From Gloeopeniophorella convolvens (lineage: Eukaryota > Basidiomycota > Agaricomycetes > Russulales), in the NCBI GenBank assembly GCA_022496205.1, contig WTXD01000003.1, positions 1,229,111 to 1,293,110 on the forward strand: a stretch of 64,000 nucleotides of DNA, read 5' to 3'. The notes beneath the pieces are model-generated. The model saw only the letters and a program-made list of their open reading frames with translations. It was not told the DNA's origin and made no database searches. The position numbers were made by a program, and so were the translations under genes. The stretch's first letter is position 1. Each line of letters opens with the position of its first letter. Positions 44,333-57,400 of this stretch are shown one piece after another.

Positions 44333-47300
44333 ATGCACGACGGCACAAGGTATACCACTAAGTGCGTGCCGCAGGCCCTGTTGCTGATTTCTTCACTGTC
44401 AGTTTGCGGCAAGCGTGGTATAACGCCTTGAATGACGCGCAGTCCTCGTTCCGGCGGCTTCTCACATCATCGTCCTCGCCTGAATGGAAACGTGTCCCAA
44501 TTCCCAGCGAGAGCAGCTCGCTCAACTCTAAAGGAAAGGGACGGTCATCCGTTCCAGAGCTTTCCGACGTCATAATTCACCGCAAGTCGAGCAATCCGAA
44601 GACACCGTCTACAGGATCGTACTCGACGTACCAACAAGCGATGACACCATTCCATTCGACGCATGGAAATCTATACTGGCCACGCCAGAGCTCCGCAAGG
44701 AGTGGGATCCTGCAGTCGACGGCGCGACATTGCTTGAGATGCTGGACCCCACCACCCGAATATCCAAGACGAACTTCACATTAGGATGGCCTGCAAAGTG
44801 CGTGCTCCATCGCTCGCGCACGTTCCCGCGCCTGACAGCGTTCTAGTCCTCGAGACGCCGTGACGATATCTCGCACGTTCAATGACGCCACGACAATAAT
44901 AGACGTATCCACATCGCTTCCACGTTCACCAGACGAACCCGCATACCTTAGACCCAGCCCGCCTCATGTGCGCTCTAATGTCAAATGTAAGGACATGTCA
45001 ATAGCCTGTCGACGAGTTCCTTGATTTCACCACCCAAACACAGTATTCGCATGGTGCATTCAATCACTACCATCCACCTCTCCCCAACAGGTGTCCCCTG
45101 AGGATCCGTCCGCGCGAAAGACAAATTCTGGGCGCTTGCGCATCACATGTTTTTGGCAACACGATCTTCGGGCCGTATGGAACTTCGGTACGGCGGGCGG
45201 CTTAGCGCAACAACTCGCTGCCATGGTCCTCGGCTTATTCAAGACTGCCGTGAAGAGAAGATCACGCGTTCCTTTGTTTACGGGTTATGGGAACGGCGTC
45301 GCCGTTTCTCGGACACGATTCGACCTAAACAGGGAGTCCCTTACGCTAGAGTACTCCATCATTCCTGAGGATGAGGATCACCATTCTACGCACACTTCCG
45401 ACAATTTGCAGGGGCTGGACGAGCTGCACGCCATCCGCGAGCACCGTCGTCTTACGCGGACTGTCGAGTTCAGCATTCCTATATCTGAGGGCTGGGACAT
45501 ACAGATTTCTACACAAGCGTCTTCGGACAAGGTTGCGCAACTTCCTTGGTCCGCCAGGGCGTATCGTAATAATGCGGTGGCAACGAGCTCCATGTCAAAC
45601 GACTCCACCGACCCGGATGACTTACTCTATCAAGTTAATCACGCTGCTTTGCTGGACGACCACTCTTTACTTAAAGTCCAGATCGTCATCGAGCGCTCTG
45701 CGTCCAGCGGTCTACGGCTGAACGGTCTCCCGCAGGCTATCGAGTCCATCGAATCGCGCAACCCCTCGTCGTACCTCATATCCCAGCAGATGCTACAGGA
45801 CGCAACAAGCACTGCGGATCTCAGTTTCCACACCACGTCCTCCACGGCTACTGGAGGCAGCACAGTGTCTGGCTCAAGTAGCTCGAAGGGTGCCGCGCAG
45901 CCTCAGCTTGCTCGGCCTGTCACGGAACGGACTGCTGCGCAAGACAAGTCGATATTGGGCCGCGTGCGGCGCAATTACATATACTTCTCGTCATTACTGC
46001 AAGAGCCCGAGGCGAAATGGAAGCGCAGTATGTCTTGGTACCTGTTCATAATTGTGATGCTGTACTCATTGCATGGTTAGCTACTGAAGCTCGTGGCGTC
46101 TCTGTGACGCAACTAGACTCCATCGATCCCACGCTGGTGGTGTACAAGGCCGAAGCAACATTCGTCGGCGTGGGTCTATGGGATCTCTATGCCGCCATAG
46201 CTACGCCCGGGGCCCGACCGTACTGGGATAAGCAACATGAGGACGCGGTTCTCCTGGAAGATGTAAATGAGCTGACAGAGCTGTGGCATTTCAAGTCACG
46301 GCCGACATGGCCAGCAAAGTGCGATTTTGGTAGTGACTCTGCCTACTTTGTTCTGACTTCAACTCCAGCGCTCGGGACGCCGTTCTGCTCAAGACCGTCT
46401 ACAAGTCCCCGACGACTGCCCATGTCTTTGCCTTTTCTGCTGATGAGCCAAGTCTGTTCCCCAATATTCCGCCAGTAGAACCGAACACCATTCGCACGCA
46501 AGTTGACCTGCAAGGATTCGCAATAGAGGCTCTTTCACCAACGACGACGTTGCTGACGCTACTCGAACAATCAGATCCGAAGGGTTGGACCAACAAAACA
46601 TCAATTCCGCAGCAAATGGTCATGACCCTGGCCGGCATCGGTGAATTCGCAATCAAGTGTGGCGGGCCCCCGGTATGCACTCGACTGGCTGGCGCGAAGG
46701 CCACCGAGACCCGCTACGAACACGAGCGCGGGTTATTCAGAATCGAGTACAAGGTATCATCAAGCCGACGCAACGCGACATCGCAAGACAACTCTGTCGC
46801 ACTCTCGCAATCAGAAGATGGCAGCTCATCGACCTCGACGCCGCTCGTCGAATGCGAGATTCGGTGCGACATCGACACGTGGGGAGGGTCACTCGACATC
46901 GTGGTGGACCCACCACCCCAATCCGTTTCGTGCCTGCGTCGGCACCGGCTGTCCTCCGGCGGAGGCGGGCTATGGCTCACCCTGACTCACGACGCCGTGC
47001 TCGCCGGCGAGGAGCGCCTCATGGCGATCGTGCGGCGCGGCCCTGGGCGCGAGCGTGGGGTCGTGATGCTCAACGGGTCCAAGGTCTCTGTCGACGTGGA
47101 GGAGCTGCCCGAGTCAGAGATCAAATCGCTCAGCAAACAGAAGCGCGTCAAGCCGCCGCGCATCCCGCTGGATCAGCCGCCCGTGCTGGGCGTCATCCGG
47201 CGCCGACGGAAGGAATGGAGTGGCGAAGGCGACGAGAGCGGCACGGAGCCGCCCTCCCCGACCAAGGCGGGGAGTCCCACAGAAAGCAAAAACTCAACGT

Positions 47301-50045
47301 GGGCGAGCGCGGTGCCCAAATTCCGCAGCCCGCTCGGGCGCTACTTCATGCAGGCGGTGGAACAAGCAGCCAGCTCGACTCAGCAGGCAGTTGCAGCCAT
47401 CTCTCCTCCAGCTACCGTCGACAGTCCCACGCTCTCCGCGCCAATGCCACCCTTACAATACGCGCTCAACGCACTGCAGTTCCTCCAGACGCTGCACGCG
47501 CGGCCGGCCACCACCTCGGACGGCTGGACGCTGATCTCGGAGAAGGGCTTTCCGCTGCACCGCAAGCTCGCGCCGGAGATCTCCGCGTCGGTACCGGTGT
47601 ACAAGGGCGAGAAGGTGATCGAGGGCATATCGGCAGAGGAACTCGCGGCGTTTGTGACGAGCTACGACGCGCGGCGGCGGTGGGACGAGCGCTTCGTCGG
47701 CGCGCACGTGCTCGAGACGTTCGCGGGAGCCGGCGGCGCGCACACCGCGTTCACGACGAGCCGCGCGAGCTTCCCGTTCCGCGACCGCGGGTTCCTGCTC
47801 GCGGCGCTGCTCGCGCGCGGACAGAGCAGTGACGGCGCGCCCGGTGCGGACGGCAACGGCAGCAGCAGCAGTCGCGCGCCGCCGCCGCTGTTCGTCGTCG
47901 CGGCGTCGTTCCCCGCCGACGCGGCGCGCACGTTCACGCCGAGCAAGTACAACCCGTACGCGCTGCCAGTCGGGCGGATGTTCGTTGACGGCTGGGTGCT
48001 CGAGACGCTCGACCCGTACACGACGGAGAAGTACGCGATCCCGTCGACGCGCGTGACGCGCGTCGTCGCGGCGGACTACGCGGGCTCGCTGCCCGCGGCC
48101 GTCAACGCGGTGATGAACACCGCGCTCGTGCGCACGCTGCTCGGCGTCGAGGCGTACGCACGCGGCGTCGCGTCGCTGCCTTTCGCGCGCCTGCCGGCCG
48201 CCGGCGTGCTCCTCGCCGACAAGCGCGCGGAGGAGGAGCGCGCCGCGCCCGCCGCGTGGGCCCTGCGGCGGCGCGACGAGACGCGCACGCTCGTGCAGAC
48301 GCGCTGGACACCCGACGACCGTGTGTACCGCGGCATGTTGCTGCTCACGATCCCCGGCGCGCCTACACCCCCCACCTCGCCGCCACCACCACCGCCACCA
48401 CTACCGCCACCGCCCGCCACCACGGGGGCAAAGCCCGAGCCCCCAGCGGCGCTCCCGGCATCCACTACGCCAACGCCCACCGCATCCCCGATCCCCGGCT
48501 CGCCCGAGTCGGGCGGGTCGACGATGACAGTGCGCCCGCACAGCCGGTCCGTGTCGTCCGTCGTGTCGGCCGCGGCGCCGCTGCGGCGCCGCGTCGCGTC
48601 GACGGCGGTCGCGCCGGCGGGCGCGGGCCGCTCGCCGTCGGGCGAGCGCGCGCTGCGTGCCACAAGCTCGGCGTTCACGGTGCGCGGCGAGGTGCGCCAG
48701 GCGGCGGACCTGCTCGTCGCGGAGGTCGTCGTCGACTCGAAGCTGTACCCCGAGGGCTACCACGTGCGCCTGCGCTCGCGCCCACACGACGCGCGCCGTG
48801 CGATCGCGCTCCTGCCGTGCGGCAGCGGGACGGAGGACGTGGGCGCGGAGGAGGGCGCGCGGTTCTTGCCGCTGACGTACACGGTACACACGCTACCTGC
48901 GTCGCCGCTGCACTCGTCCGGGCTCGCGGTGGACCACCCGCCGCGGCACCTGCTGCGGCTGACGCTGCCGACGGCGCAGACGCAGATCGCGACGCTGCTC
49001 GATCCGCTCACGGGCGAGACGCGCGCACCGCCGCCCAAGCCGGCGTGGCTGGTCGAGCTCGGGGAGCGGGGCGCGGTCGTCGAGGTCGAGATCCGCCCCG
49101 CGGTGCTGTCGCCCGCGGGCGCAGGCAAGGCGGGCGCGCCGGTTGTGACTGTCGACGACGTGCCGGTGGCGATCGAGGGCGAGAAGGAGTCGCTGACGAG
49201 CCTCGGCCGCGAGGAGCTGCAGGACGATCGGGGCGCGTGGATGGCGGTGCTCTCACGGTCAGTTGGCGCGCATGCAACGTGTGTTGTCTGTATTGCTGAC
49301 GCGCGCTATCTATCTATGTACACAGGTACACGGCCAGCGAGGGCGAAGGAGACGAGCTGCCCGAGGAGCTGCGCAGCGCGGTCGCGGTCGCGGAGCACCT
49401 GCTCGAGCCGCGCGCGGAGCCGGAGGGCGCGGCGGCACAGGAGGGCGTGGCACAAGACGCGAGCGGCGCGGCGCAGGACGGAAACGAGGACGCCTCGAGC
49501 ACGGCACGCGTTCTCCCGCTTTTCTGCTGCGTGCCGATGGTCGCTGACGCAACGCGCTTCTCTAGCACCCACCGCAGAGTCCGGCGACGCCCAAGGCGAC
49601 GGCGGCGCCCGAGCTCGCGGGCAGCAGCAGTGGCGGCAACGGCGGTGGCAGAGGAGGCGGCGGCGGCGGCGGCGGGGGGCTACTGCTGAGCTTCCTGAAC
49701 GGGTACCCGAACCCGCTGCTGCGGTTTGCGTCTGGCGCGAACGGCGCGGCGACGGCGGGGCAGGTCGCGGCGGTGTCTGGATCGGGTGCAGGCGAAGTTG
49801 GGCGGGGGCGGGCGAGGGCGGGGGCGTTCACGCTATGGACGGTGATCGCGGTGGCGGTGATCGCGTTCCTCATTGGATCGCTGTTGCGGTCACTGATCTC
49901 GCCTGCGGATTTCATCTACGTGGTTAGGGACCTGGCGGAGGTGGGGGACGTGAGCGGAGGGTGGCGGGAGGTGCGGCGGCTGTTTGAGGTGAAGTACATT
50001 GTGGGGGGATGGGATTTCCAGGTGGCTGTTGTACGACGGCACTAG
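44333..50045 (+). CDS. Large protein with three START-like lipid-binding modules and a C-terminal membrane anchor
   Basis: About 1,750 residues. Exon 1 MHDGTS (44333) joins LRQAWYNALNDAQSSFRRLL across an intron. Module 1 (about residues 80-400) has FDAWKSILATPELRKEWDPA, FTLGWPANPRDAVTISRTFN and a long barrel half ending in a Ser-rich linker. Module 2 (near 46070-46750) has VGLWDLYAAIATPGARPYWD, WPANARDAVLLKTVYKSPTT, SDPKGWTNKTSIPQQMVMTL. Module 3 (near 47460-48170) has DGWTLISEKGFPLHRKLAPE, SYDARRRWDERFVGAHVLET, SRASFPFRDRGFLLAALLAR. W-x-D and RD-V/R-type START signatures recur in each. A polyproline linker, a beta-rich region, a poly-Gly run and a hydrophobic helix (LWTVIAVAVIAFLIGSLLRS) follow near the C-terminus. 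It is likely ER- or organelle-anchored and involved in lipid transfer, by family inference. GC rises sharply after 47300. Confidence 0.8.
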
Positions 50046-50274
50046 TACTACAGTAGGCTGTTGTTAATAATAATGTTAGTAGTAGGAGTAGCGGCGGCTG
50101 TGCCGGGGCTGGGCCGGTGGCGGCCGGCGGAAGAAGGGAAATTGAAACGGCGACGGGGGAGCGTGGCAGACTCGGACGAGGCGGACCAACTGAGCGAGAC
50201 AAGTCTCTCGCTCGCGCTCTTTGCCAGGGCCGCCCTCGCAGCCTCTCCCTCCTTTTCCCTCTGCGCCCCAGTTC

Positions 50275-52083
50275 ATGGCTGCCGTCGGTCCCCCGCCTCC
50301 GCCCCCCGGCTCCTCCGCCCCGCCACAGCCACAGAACATCCAAGGCCCCCCCGCCCCAGACCAGATCACCTGGGAGGGCGACAGGATGTCCGCTCTCTCC
50401 TCCCCCGTCTCCCGTTCTCTCCTGCTCACACACCCATCCCCTTCTTTCCAGGTTCAATATCTACATACTCGACTACTGCAAAAAGCGTGGCTACCACAAG
50501 ACCGCAAGCCAGCTCGTCTCGGAGGCAGACATCCCGCCAGAATCAAAACCGCCCATCAACGCCCAGCAGGGCCTCCTCTTCGAGTCTGTCCTCCCTCTGC
50601 TCTGCCCTGTCTCCATCTCATTCCCCGATCCACCACACAGGTGGTGGAGCGTATTTTGGGTCCTCTTCCAGGCCAAAAACAGCGGCGCCGGCTCGGATGA
50701 CGCCCTTCTCTACACCAAGGTCCGTCGCCGCCGTCTTCTCGATCCGTCGCCCTTGCGAGCTCACTCTGCCCTTCCTTTTTCATCATCAGTATCAGAACAA
50801 TAACAAGATCCGGGCGCAGGCGACCGCACAAGCCGCGCAGACTATGGCCGCGGGCGTTCCTCAGCCCCCGTCCCGCTATCCCATGCCCAACGGCGTCCCG
50901 CCGCTCCCGAATGGCCAGATGGTCAACGGGATGGGGCCCGCGGGTCAGCCAACAACCCTCTCCGGCAATCCCTACGGCCACGGAAATCCGCCTCCTCAAC
51001 CCAACGGCATCCATGGGCCTCCTGGGCCCCCAGGTGTTCCGGGACAGCCATTCTCAGGAGGTGTAGTCGGTCGCCCCCCAATGGGTCACCAGCCACGCAT
51101 GCCCAACGGTGCACCCCAGTATCGATCTCCTAATTTAGCGCCCTCGCCACAGTCCCAAGGCAACCCGCAACAGCCCTCGACCAATCCCATGGCTCAGCTT
51201 GGCCGCTCTCCACACATGAGCAACGTCGGCAGGCCCAACATGCCCCCTCCCAACGGCCCACAAATGTCCCAGGGCCCCGGCCCGACTGGCTCGGCGCATC
51301 CAACTCCCAACCCCGCCTATCAGCAGCCCCGCCCCCCGAGCAGGCACGACTCTGTCTCACAGGGCCCGATGAACCACCACCCAAGTCCAGCGATGGCCGC
51401 CCGTATGCCCCCAGGGTCCGAGCGATCCCACATTGATCATAGTCACCTCGATGCCGAGTTCGCGAATTATTCTCCACAGATAATAGGACAGGCCAAGCTC
51501 CGTGCGAACTTGGGCAACCGAGACGCGCAGTCGTTGACTATGGAGGAGAAGGTCCGCAGCTGCCTCCAAGTGTTACCTTGTTTCCTCTGATCGTTTCAAC
51601 AGCAAACCGTACTACACCACGCAGCGCAGATGAGGCATGCCGTTCAGCAGTCGAACGCCGCCGCAGGTCCCTCGGGGCCCATGCAAGGGCACCCGCCGAA
51701 CCGGGGGCCCGTACCACAGCCGATGCAGCAGCAGATGTCCGCGCAGCAGCAGCGTGGTACGAAACGGAATAGCACGTCGCCTGGCGAGGAGGTACGTCAT
51801 CCGAGTGCTTAGCCCGGGTTGCTTTGGTCGACTGAATTGGTTTTCTCGGATAGCATGAGACGTTACCCAAGAACGACCAGTCCCCGGTTGGCAAGCGGCC
51901 CCGTCGGACGCCGAACCCTACTGAGCAACAACAGCAACAACAACAGCAACAACAACAACAACAGCAGCAGCAGCAGCATCAACAGCAGCAACAGCAGCAC
52001 CAAGCCCAGCAACAACACCAAGCCCAGCAACAGCACCAAGCCCAGCAGCAACAACAGCAGCAACAGCAGCAACAGCAACAGCA

Positions 52084-52115
<32 letters not shown>

Positions 52116-52968
52116 CCCGTTGCATCCTCCGCAGCACCTTCAGCAGCAACAACAGCCACCCCAGCAGCAACCGCCCATGGCACCCATGAGCGCGTTCCCG
52201 CCGGGGCCACAGGGTATGCCTGGTAGCGGACCAGTCCGCGGGCCTGGGCCTCTGGGAGGACAGGGTCTCGGGGGCTTTGGCGGTCCTGGCCCGATGCACC
52301 AGATAAACAACATGGCGATGCACGGAATGAGTCCCAGCATGATGCATGGTCCACCAGGCGGTATGGGCGGCATGAATCCACAACTGGGTCCTTCGCAGGT
52401 ACGTCACACCTCTCTCATTATCTGCCTCTTCCAGACTTGACACGCGCCGCAGCAGCCTCCCTATAATAGCGCGCAGACCCAATACCGGCAGTCCATGCTC
52501 GACGCACACAAAGCCGGCGTGCCCCCAGGCGGCCCCGGCTCCGCGCAGTCCCAGATGCACATGCGCGGGCCACCCATGCCCGCCAACCGCCTCCCTGGGC
52601 AGCTCGGCCCTCCGCCGCCCCAGCCGGGCCAGCAGCTGGGCCAACCCCCGAAGCTGTCCATGGGCGGGCCCATGCATCCGCCCGGCCAGCCCGGGCTCGG
52701 CGGGCCTCCCAAGCCCGGCGGCGGCAAGGACGGCGACGGCGAGCCCGGCTCTGCGTCGCAGCCGCCGACGCCCGCGGCGCTCCTGGGGAACGCGCCCGCG
52801 GGCTTGCAGCGTCCGCCAACGGCACCCGCGTCTGTGCCGCCGCCGCCGTCGTCGGGCCCTGCGCCAGGCGGGATGCCCGAGCTTGGGTTCGACTTTGATA
52901 CGGGCGATTTTGACTTTGGCGCGAACCCGATGGACGACTTTACGTGGTTCGACCCGCCGGAGCCGTAG
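50275..52968 (+). CDS. LisH/LUFS-domain transcriptional regulator, Flo8/SSDP-like, with a frame break in its polyQ tract
   Basis: Nuclear co-regulator of about 790 residues. The start MAAVGPPPPPPGSSAPPQPQ at 50275 leads into the LUFS/LisH module: FNIYILDYCKKRGYHKTASQ, LVSEADIPPESKPPINAQQG and LLFEWWSVFWVLFQAKNSG, then YTKYQNNNKIRAQATAQAAQ. This is the block shared by Flo8, LEUNIG and SSDP proteins. The rest is Pro/Gly/Gln/Met-rich, disordered activator-like sequence with a KRPRR nuclear-signal-like patch, a long polyglutamine tract (51926-52113) and an acidic aromatic end (GFDFDTGDFDFGANPMDDFT) that looks like an activation domain. Frame oddity: codons before 52082 read Gln in one frame, those from 52084 on in another, and the downstream protein-like frame is the second. 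Flo8-type proteins control filamentation and adhesion. Confidence 0.82.
51926..52113 (+). repeat. CAG/CAA microsatellite encoding polyglutamine
   Basis: Nearly uninterrupted CAG and CAA codons with a few CAC, CAT and GCC, including three CAC-CAA-GCC-CAG cycles. The phase slips at 52082-52084. On the opposite strand it makes a long polyleucine frame, which is not a gene. Confidence 0.95.
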
Positions 52969-54440
52969 AGCGCGCGCGGGGCGAGGCGGCTGGTGACTGG
53001 TGCGGAACGGGCCGGCCGCACGGACGCGTTTGACTGTCTCTCCGTTTCTTCTTCTTCGTTCTTAGCGCGGTGGCTTTGCTCCGCCGTGCGCGCGCACGTC
53101 CCTGGCTCGTCGTTGTGCCTATCGTATCCCCTCCATCCCTCCACCCCTGCTCGGCTTCTGGTATCGGCGCGACATGTATCTCTCCCCTCGCTCGACCCCG
53201 CTCCGCACTCACGCCGTACGCTTGGAACCGTGTATTTATCGTGCGTGGCCCCGTGGATACCTCGACGCACGCATTCCCTGTTTCTGCGCCCTTTGTTCTA
53301 GAGGCACTTTCCATTCTTCCCCGCTCCACTTGCCCTGCACTGCCTTTTTCACCTTTTTAGTTGTTGTCGGCCGCTCTGCCTGCGCGTACTCTGTTGCTTC
53401 CCTCCCCCTTGTTACATCTCTCTACCCTGTTTTCATTCCCCTCTTTCTTTTCCCTCTTTATGTCGTTGTGCATACATACGTACATACGTCCTCCCACCTG
53501 TGTCCGTTCCTCCCACCGTTTCCCTTTCCTTTTCCAGGCTGATTGGCTGATTGCTTGGTTGATTGAGTCCTTCCTCGGTTACTTGCTTACTCCCTGCTTC
53601 CCTGCTTCATGCTTGTGCTCCCGTCGATTCCACTATTCGTACTTTGCCCCTCTGTCCGCGTAATCTGCTGTATAACTGTATGCATCGAACCGTGTTTTCT
53701 CTCTCCCTCGCACTCTCTATTTCGTTGGCGGTGATCATGCACGATGGCTCGCGGCTGTTGAACTTGTGTGCGGCGCGTGTCAGCGCCGCTGGGTTCCATG
53801 CGAGTGTCAGCGAGTAGCTGGCTTAGGAACGGAGGCGGATCGCGCGCAGGAACGGAACGCTCCAAGCTTGATAGCGTTGCACTTGGCGCGGACGAGCGCC
53901 AGTTGCCTGACAGCGCACGTGCGCACTGTAACTTCACCTTGAAAATGTGCATGGGCTTTCGACCCGGAGGCGTTCAACTGGTGCCATTGTCGTGCGCTGA
54001 TCCAAAGATCATCGGGAGGGCAGTCGTCGAGGCACTTACTCGGCATGCAGGCATCGGCCCGCGGACGTATCAGTGGCAGTGCATCGCGAAAGTTGGGGTC
54101 CACACGCTGCATCAGCAACGAGCACCGCGCAAGAATAGAACACTCCACCCCACCGCGCACTTGCTGATAGCGGAACGCCGCGCAGCAGTAATAGGCATGC
54201 AGGCAGGCGTGTGTAATATAGACAGGCGTGTGAGACGGGCGGTGCACTCTACTGCATTGGTAGTAGCATGTGTGGCAACATCATGAATTAGGTGTGTGCG
54301 CAGCGCGGCAGTACGACCGGCGGCCGGAAAACAGGACAACGACAGACGGAAAAGAAACGAGATAACGGGTACGAGCGACACAACGGCCGCAAACACAGCT
54401 GGTCAGGGAGCAACTCTAGAGAAACCCTCGTGCACATGCG
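52969..54440. other. Long spacer between convergent genes
   Basis: The regulator (plus) and the vezatin-like gene (minus) end toward each other across about 1.47 kb. The first part is pyrimidine-rich (53030-53600), as in a long 3' UTR. No credible frame or RNA gene. Confidence 0.45.
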
Positions 54441-57400
54441 CTATGACGCCTCGGTGTCCCCGGGCGGCGGCAGAGGCATGGAAGCCGTTACGCGCACTGG
54501 CGACGCCGGCGCCGCGAACACGTCCTCCTCTGCGTCCGCCGGCGCGACACCATCAGCATCGGCATCAGCATCAGCAGCCGCGGCAACGCGCGCCTGCTCC
54601 TCCATGCGCCGCCGCCGCTCGCCGACCTTCCAGATAACGTCCTTGAGCTCCTGCACGACGTCGCCTCCGGGGCCCCAGCGCTCCCGCCCTGCAGGAGCAG
54701 GCGCGCCGAGCCCGAGCGCATCGAGCCCTGCCGCGCGCCGCGCTTTGGCCGCGGCGATGCGCTCCGCGCGCGACAGCTTCGAGCGCGCGCGCGCGAGCCC
54801 TGGCAGCGCGTCTGCGTCTACGTCCGCCTCGAACACCTGCTCGATGCCCGGCGGCGGCAGCCGCTCCTCCACGTCCACAACGACCGCCACATCCGGCGCA
54901 CCGTGCGCGTGCACGACCGACGGCGGTGGCGGCGCGTCCTTCTCCGAGTCGGAGCTCTCCGCGTCGGCGCCGAGCGCCGGCACGCGGTCCTCCTCCTCAT
55001 CGTCCTCGTCCTCGTCGTCGTCGGCAGGTGGAGGTGGAGGAGGGGAGAGCAGCTCGAGCAGCGGCGCGCGGCCGCGCTCGCACTCGCGCAGCGCGATGCC
55101 GAGCTCGCGCCGCAGCCGCTCGTACGCCTGCATCGCGGGCGTGTCCGCGGGCGGCACGTCCGCGCCCGGCGGCGGGCCCGTGCGCAGGGACATGACGCAC
55201 GCCTCGAGGTGCTCGCGCGCGTCCTTGAGCGCGCCCGAGAGCGCGTCGACGTGCGCCGCGAAGCGCGAGAGGTGGCTCGGGAGCGGCGCGAATGACACCG
55301 GCTGCGTGGACGATGAACTGCCGCGCACGTGCCCGTGCCGGAGGGACAGGGACAGGGGCGAGGCGGAGGACGAGGGCGAGAGCGGCGAGCCGGGCGTCGG
55401 GTTCTGTGCGCGCATGTGGTCCGCCTCGGCCGCGTCGAGCGCCTCGACGAGCGGCGCGGTCGCGCTCGTCAGCGCGCTCGTGAGGAGCGCCATCACCTCG
55501 CGAACATCGTCCCAGTAGCCCTCGCTCTCGCTCTCGCGCTCGCCAGCCTCGACGCCGTCGTCGCTGACGAAGCGCAGCGCGAGGAGGTGCGACGCGGCGT
55601 AGCGTCGCGCGGAAAGCGCGCCGTTGACCGCGAGGGTGAGGGCGGAGAGGGAGAGTGGGTGCCGCGATGTCTGCATGGTCGTGAAGCGCGAGGGGGACTG
55701 GGGTGAAGGTGCGGTGAAGAGGCTATGGAGGGAAGACTTGTGTGAGAGGCGGGTGATGTGGGTGAGGAGGGATGGCTGGGTGTTGAGCGCGGAATATCTG
55801 GGGGGCGGCGAAGGTGTCAGGGGTAAGAACGCCTCCATGCCCCGGCTCCGTCTCCGGCGTTGGAGCTCCAAAGCGGCAGACGCGAATTGCCCGCGCTCTT
55901 CTGGCGGCACAACGGCATCATCATCGTCGTCCTCATGCTCGGCAAGAGCGGCGGCGACCGAGTAGTCGCCGCTTTCTTCTTGGACCCCCTCGAGAGACGG
56001 CCCAGCGTTTGGCGAGGTGGGTTCGCTCATCGTGGCACCAGCCGGTCGCGAGAGCAGTGCGGAGAGGTCAGACCTCCGCTTCTCCCAGCGTCTCAAGGAT
56101 CGTTGAGAAGGACTGCCAGCGCTCGCAAGCGCCGCGTAGCTGAACGGTATGCTACCGTTCCACGTCGCACGCTTGTCTTCGTAAGGTGTTGATTTAGTAC
56201 GCGCACGAGACCCCGTGGTAGAGCTAGTACGGCTGTGGAGTGGGGTCTGAGACTTGACGGGTGAAGGCGGCGCGTACATCTCGGAGAGCTGAGACAGCGC
56301 AGTCGGGGATGTGAGCCCAACGAGGACATGTCTTACGTTGTCGGCTTGGACCTGGGTGCTCTGAAGAGAAGAGTGCAGTGCCACGCGTAGAGGTGAGGCA
56401 GGCGAGAGTAATGGGGTACTATGAAAGGTCAGTGACTGGGGGATTGAGGGATTGAGCCTCGCCACATACGTGCTCTCCTCCCGTTCAAGGAGGGTGATGG
56501 CTTCCTGCACGGTAGAGTCCCACAAGTGGGCTGCGGCGATGAGATCGTTGAGAGTGCCTAAAGTCTGTACAAAAAGCAGAAAGGCAATGTTGTTAGCGCG
56601 CTGATCCAAACAATAAAGTGCGACTCACAGGCGTCATAAAATCAGGAGAAGTTCCGCCGTCGAGAGCGTATGATTCAATATAATATAATGCTGTTCCAAT
56701 CAAAATGCAGAGTGTAGCGAAGCCAGAGAATAGAGAGATGAGACATAAGAAAAAAAGGACGAGAAGCCATGCCGGGTCATGTGTGACAGGATGGCGGGAA
56801 GACGGTAGGGGAGATCCTGTTCTGGAATTGGAGCTTGGGTCGTCAGCGGAAGAGTCGTCAGGCAGCGGGAATGAGCGTCGTCGGGCGGATGAAGGGGGCA
56901 CGGCGGCAATCGAGGAAGAGAGGAGGGACGAGGATATGATGTCGTATTTGAACCTCTCGGAGAACTCTCGGAGCGTAGTATGTGACTTGTGTGCTGAGGC
57001 CAAGATAGTGTTGAGAAGCTGGAATGTGAGAGCGTTGAGCATCATGTTGGATGTGGAGAAGGGCATCAAGGTCGTGAAAGGGAAAGAAGTGAGGAAGACA
57101 CGCCAAAACCGCCAACGAGTGTGGGGTGCTGGAGCCTGACAGATATCACGCGTGTTGTATATCGACGCGATATAGATAGGCTTACACTACTCCGATTCAC
57201 TAGCGGAGCGTGTTCTGGGGAAATAGGGGAGTGGCTGACGCACCTCTAGTAGGCGCAACGCGGGCGGCGGTAACCAAGACCACAGGTTGAGGTCATCGTC
57301 CGGGTCGTCTGCGTACTCTTCGGAGTCGAGGAGATCGGGGAGAGCGCCGGGAATGGGCTCGAAGACATCACCTGATTCTGTGTGGCGGTGGAAGTGTGAG

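Noticed and set aside
46657..47832. 391-codon plus-strand frame overlapping the START gene
   Set aside because: Arg-rich, in another frame of a gene with clear START modules; not a second gene.
48256..49299. A 347-codon plus-strand frame and antisense frames (for example 48076-48678)
   Set aside because: They overlap the START gene in a very GC-rich stretch and are Arg/Ala-rich without protein character.
51863..52381. Antisense frame with a long polyleucine run
   Set aside because: It is the reverse of the CAG/CAA tract; polyleucine here is a shadow of polyglutamine.
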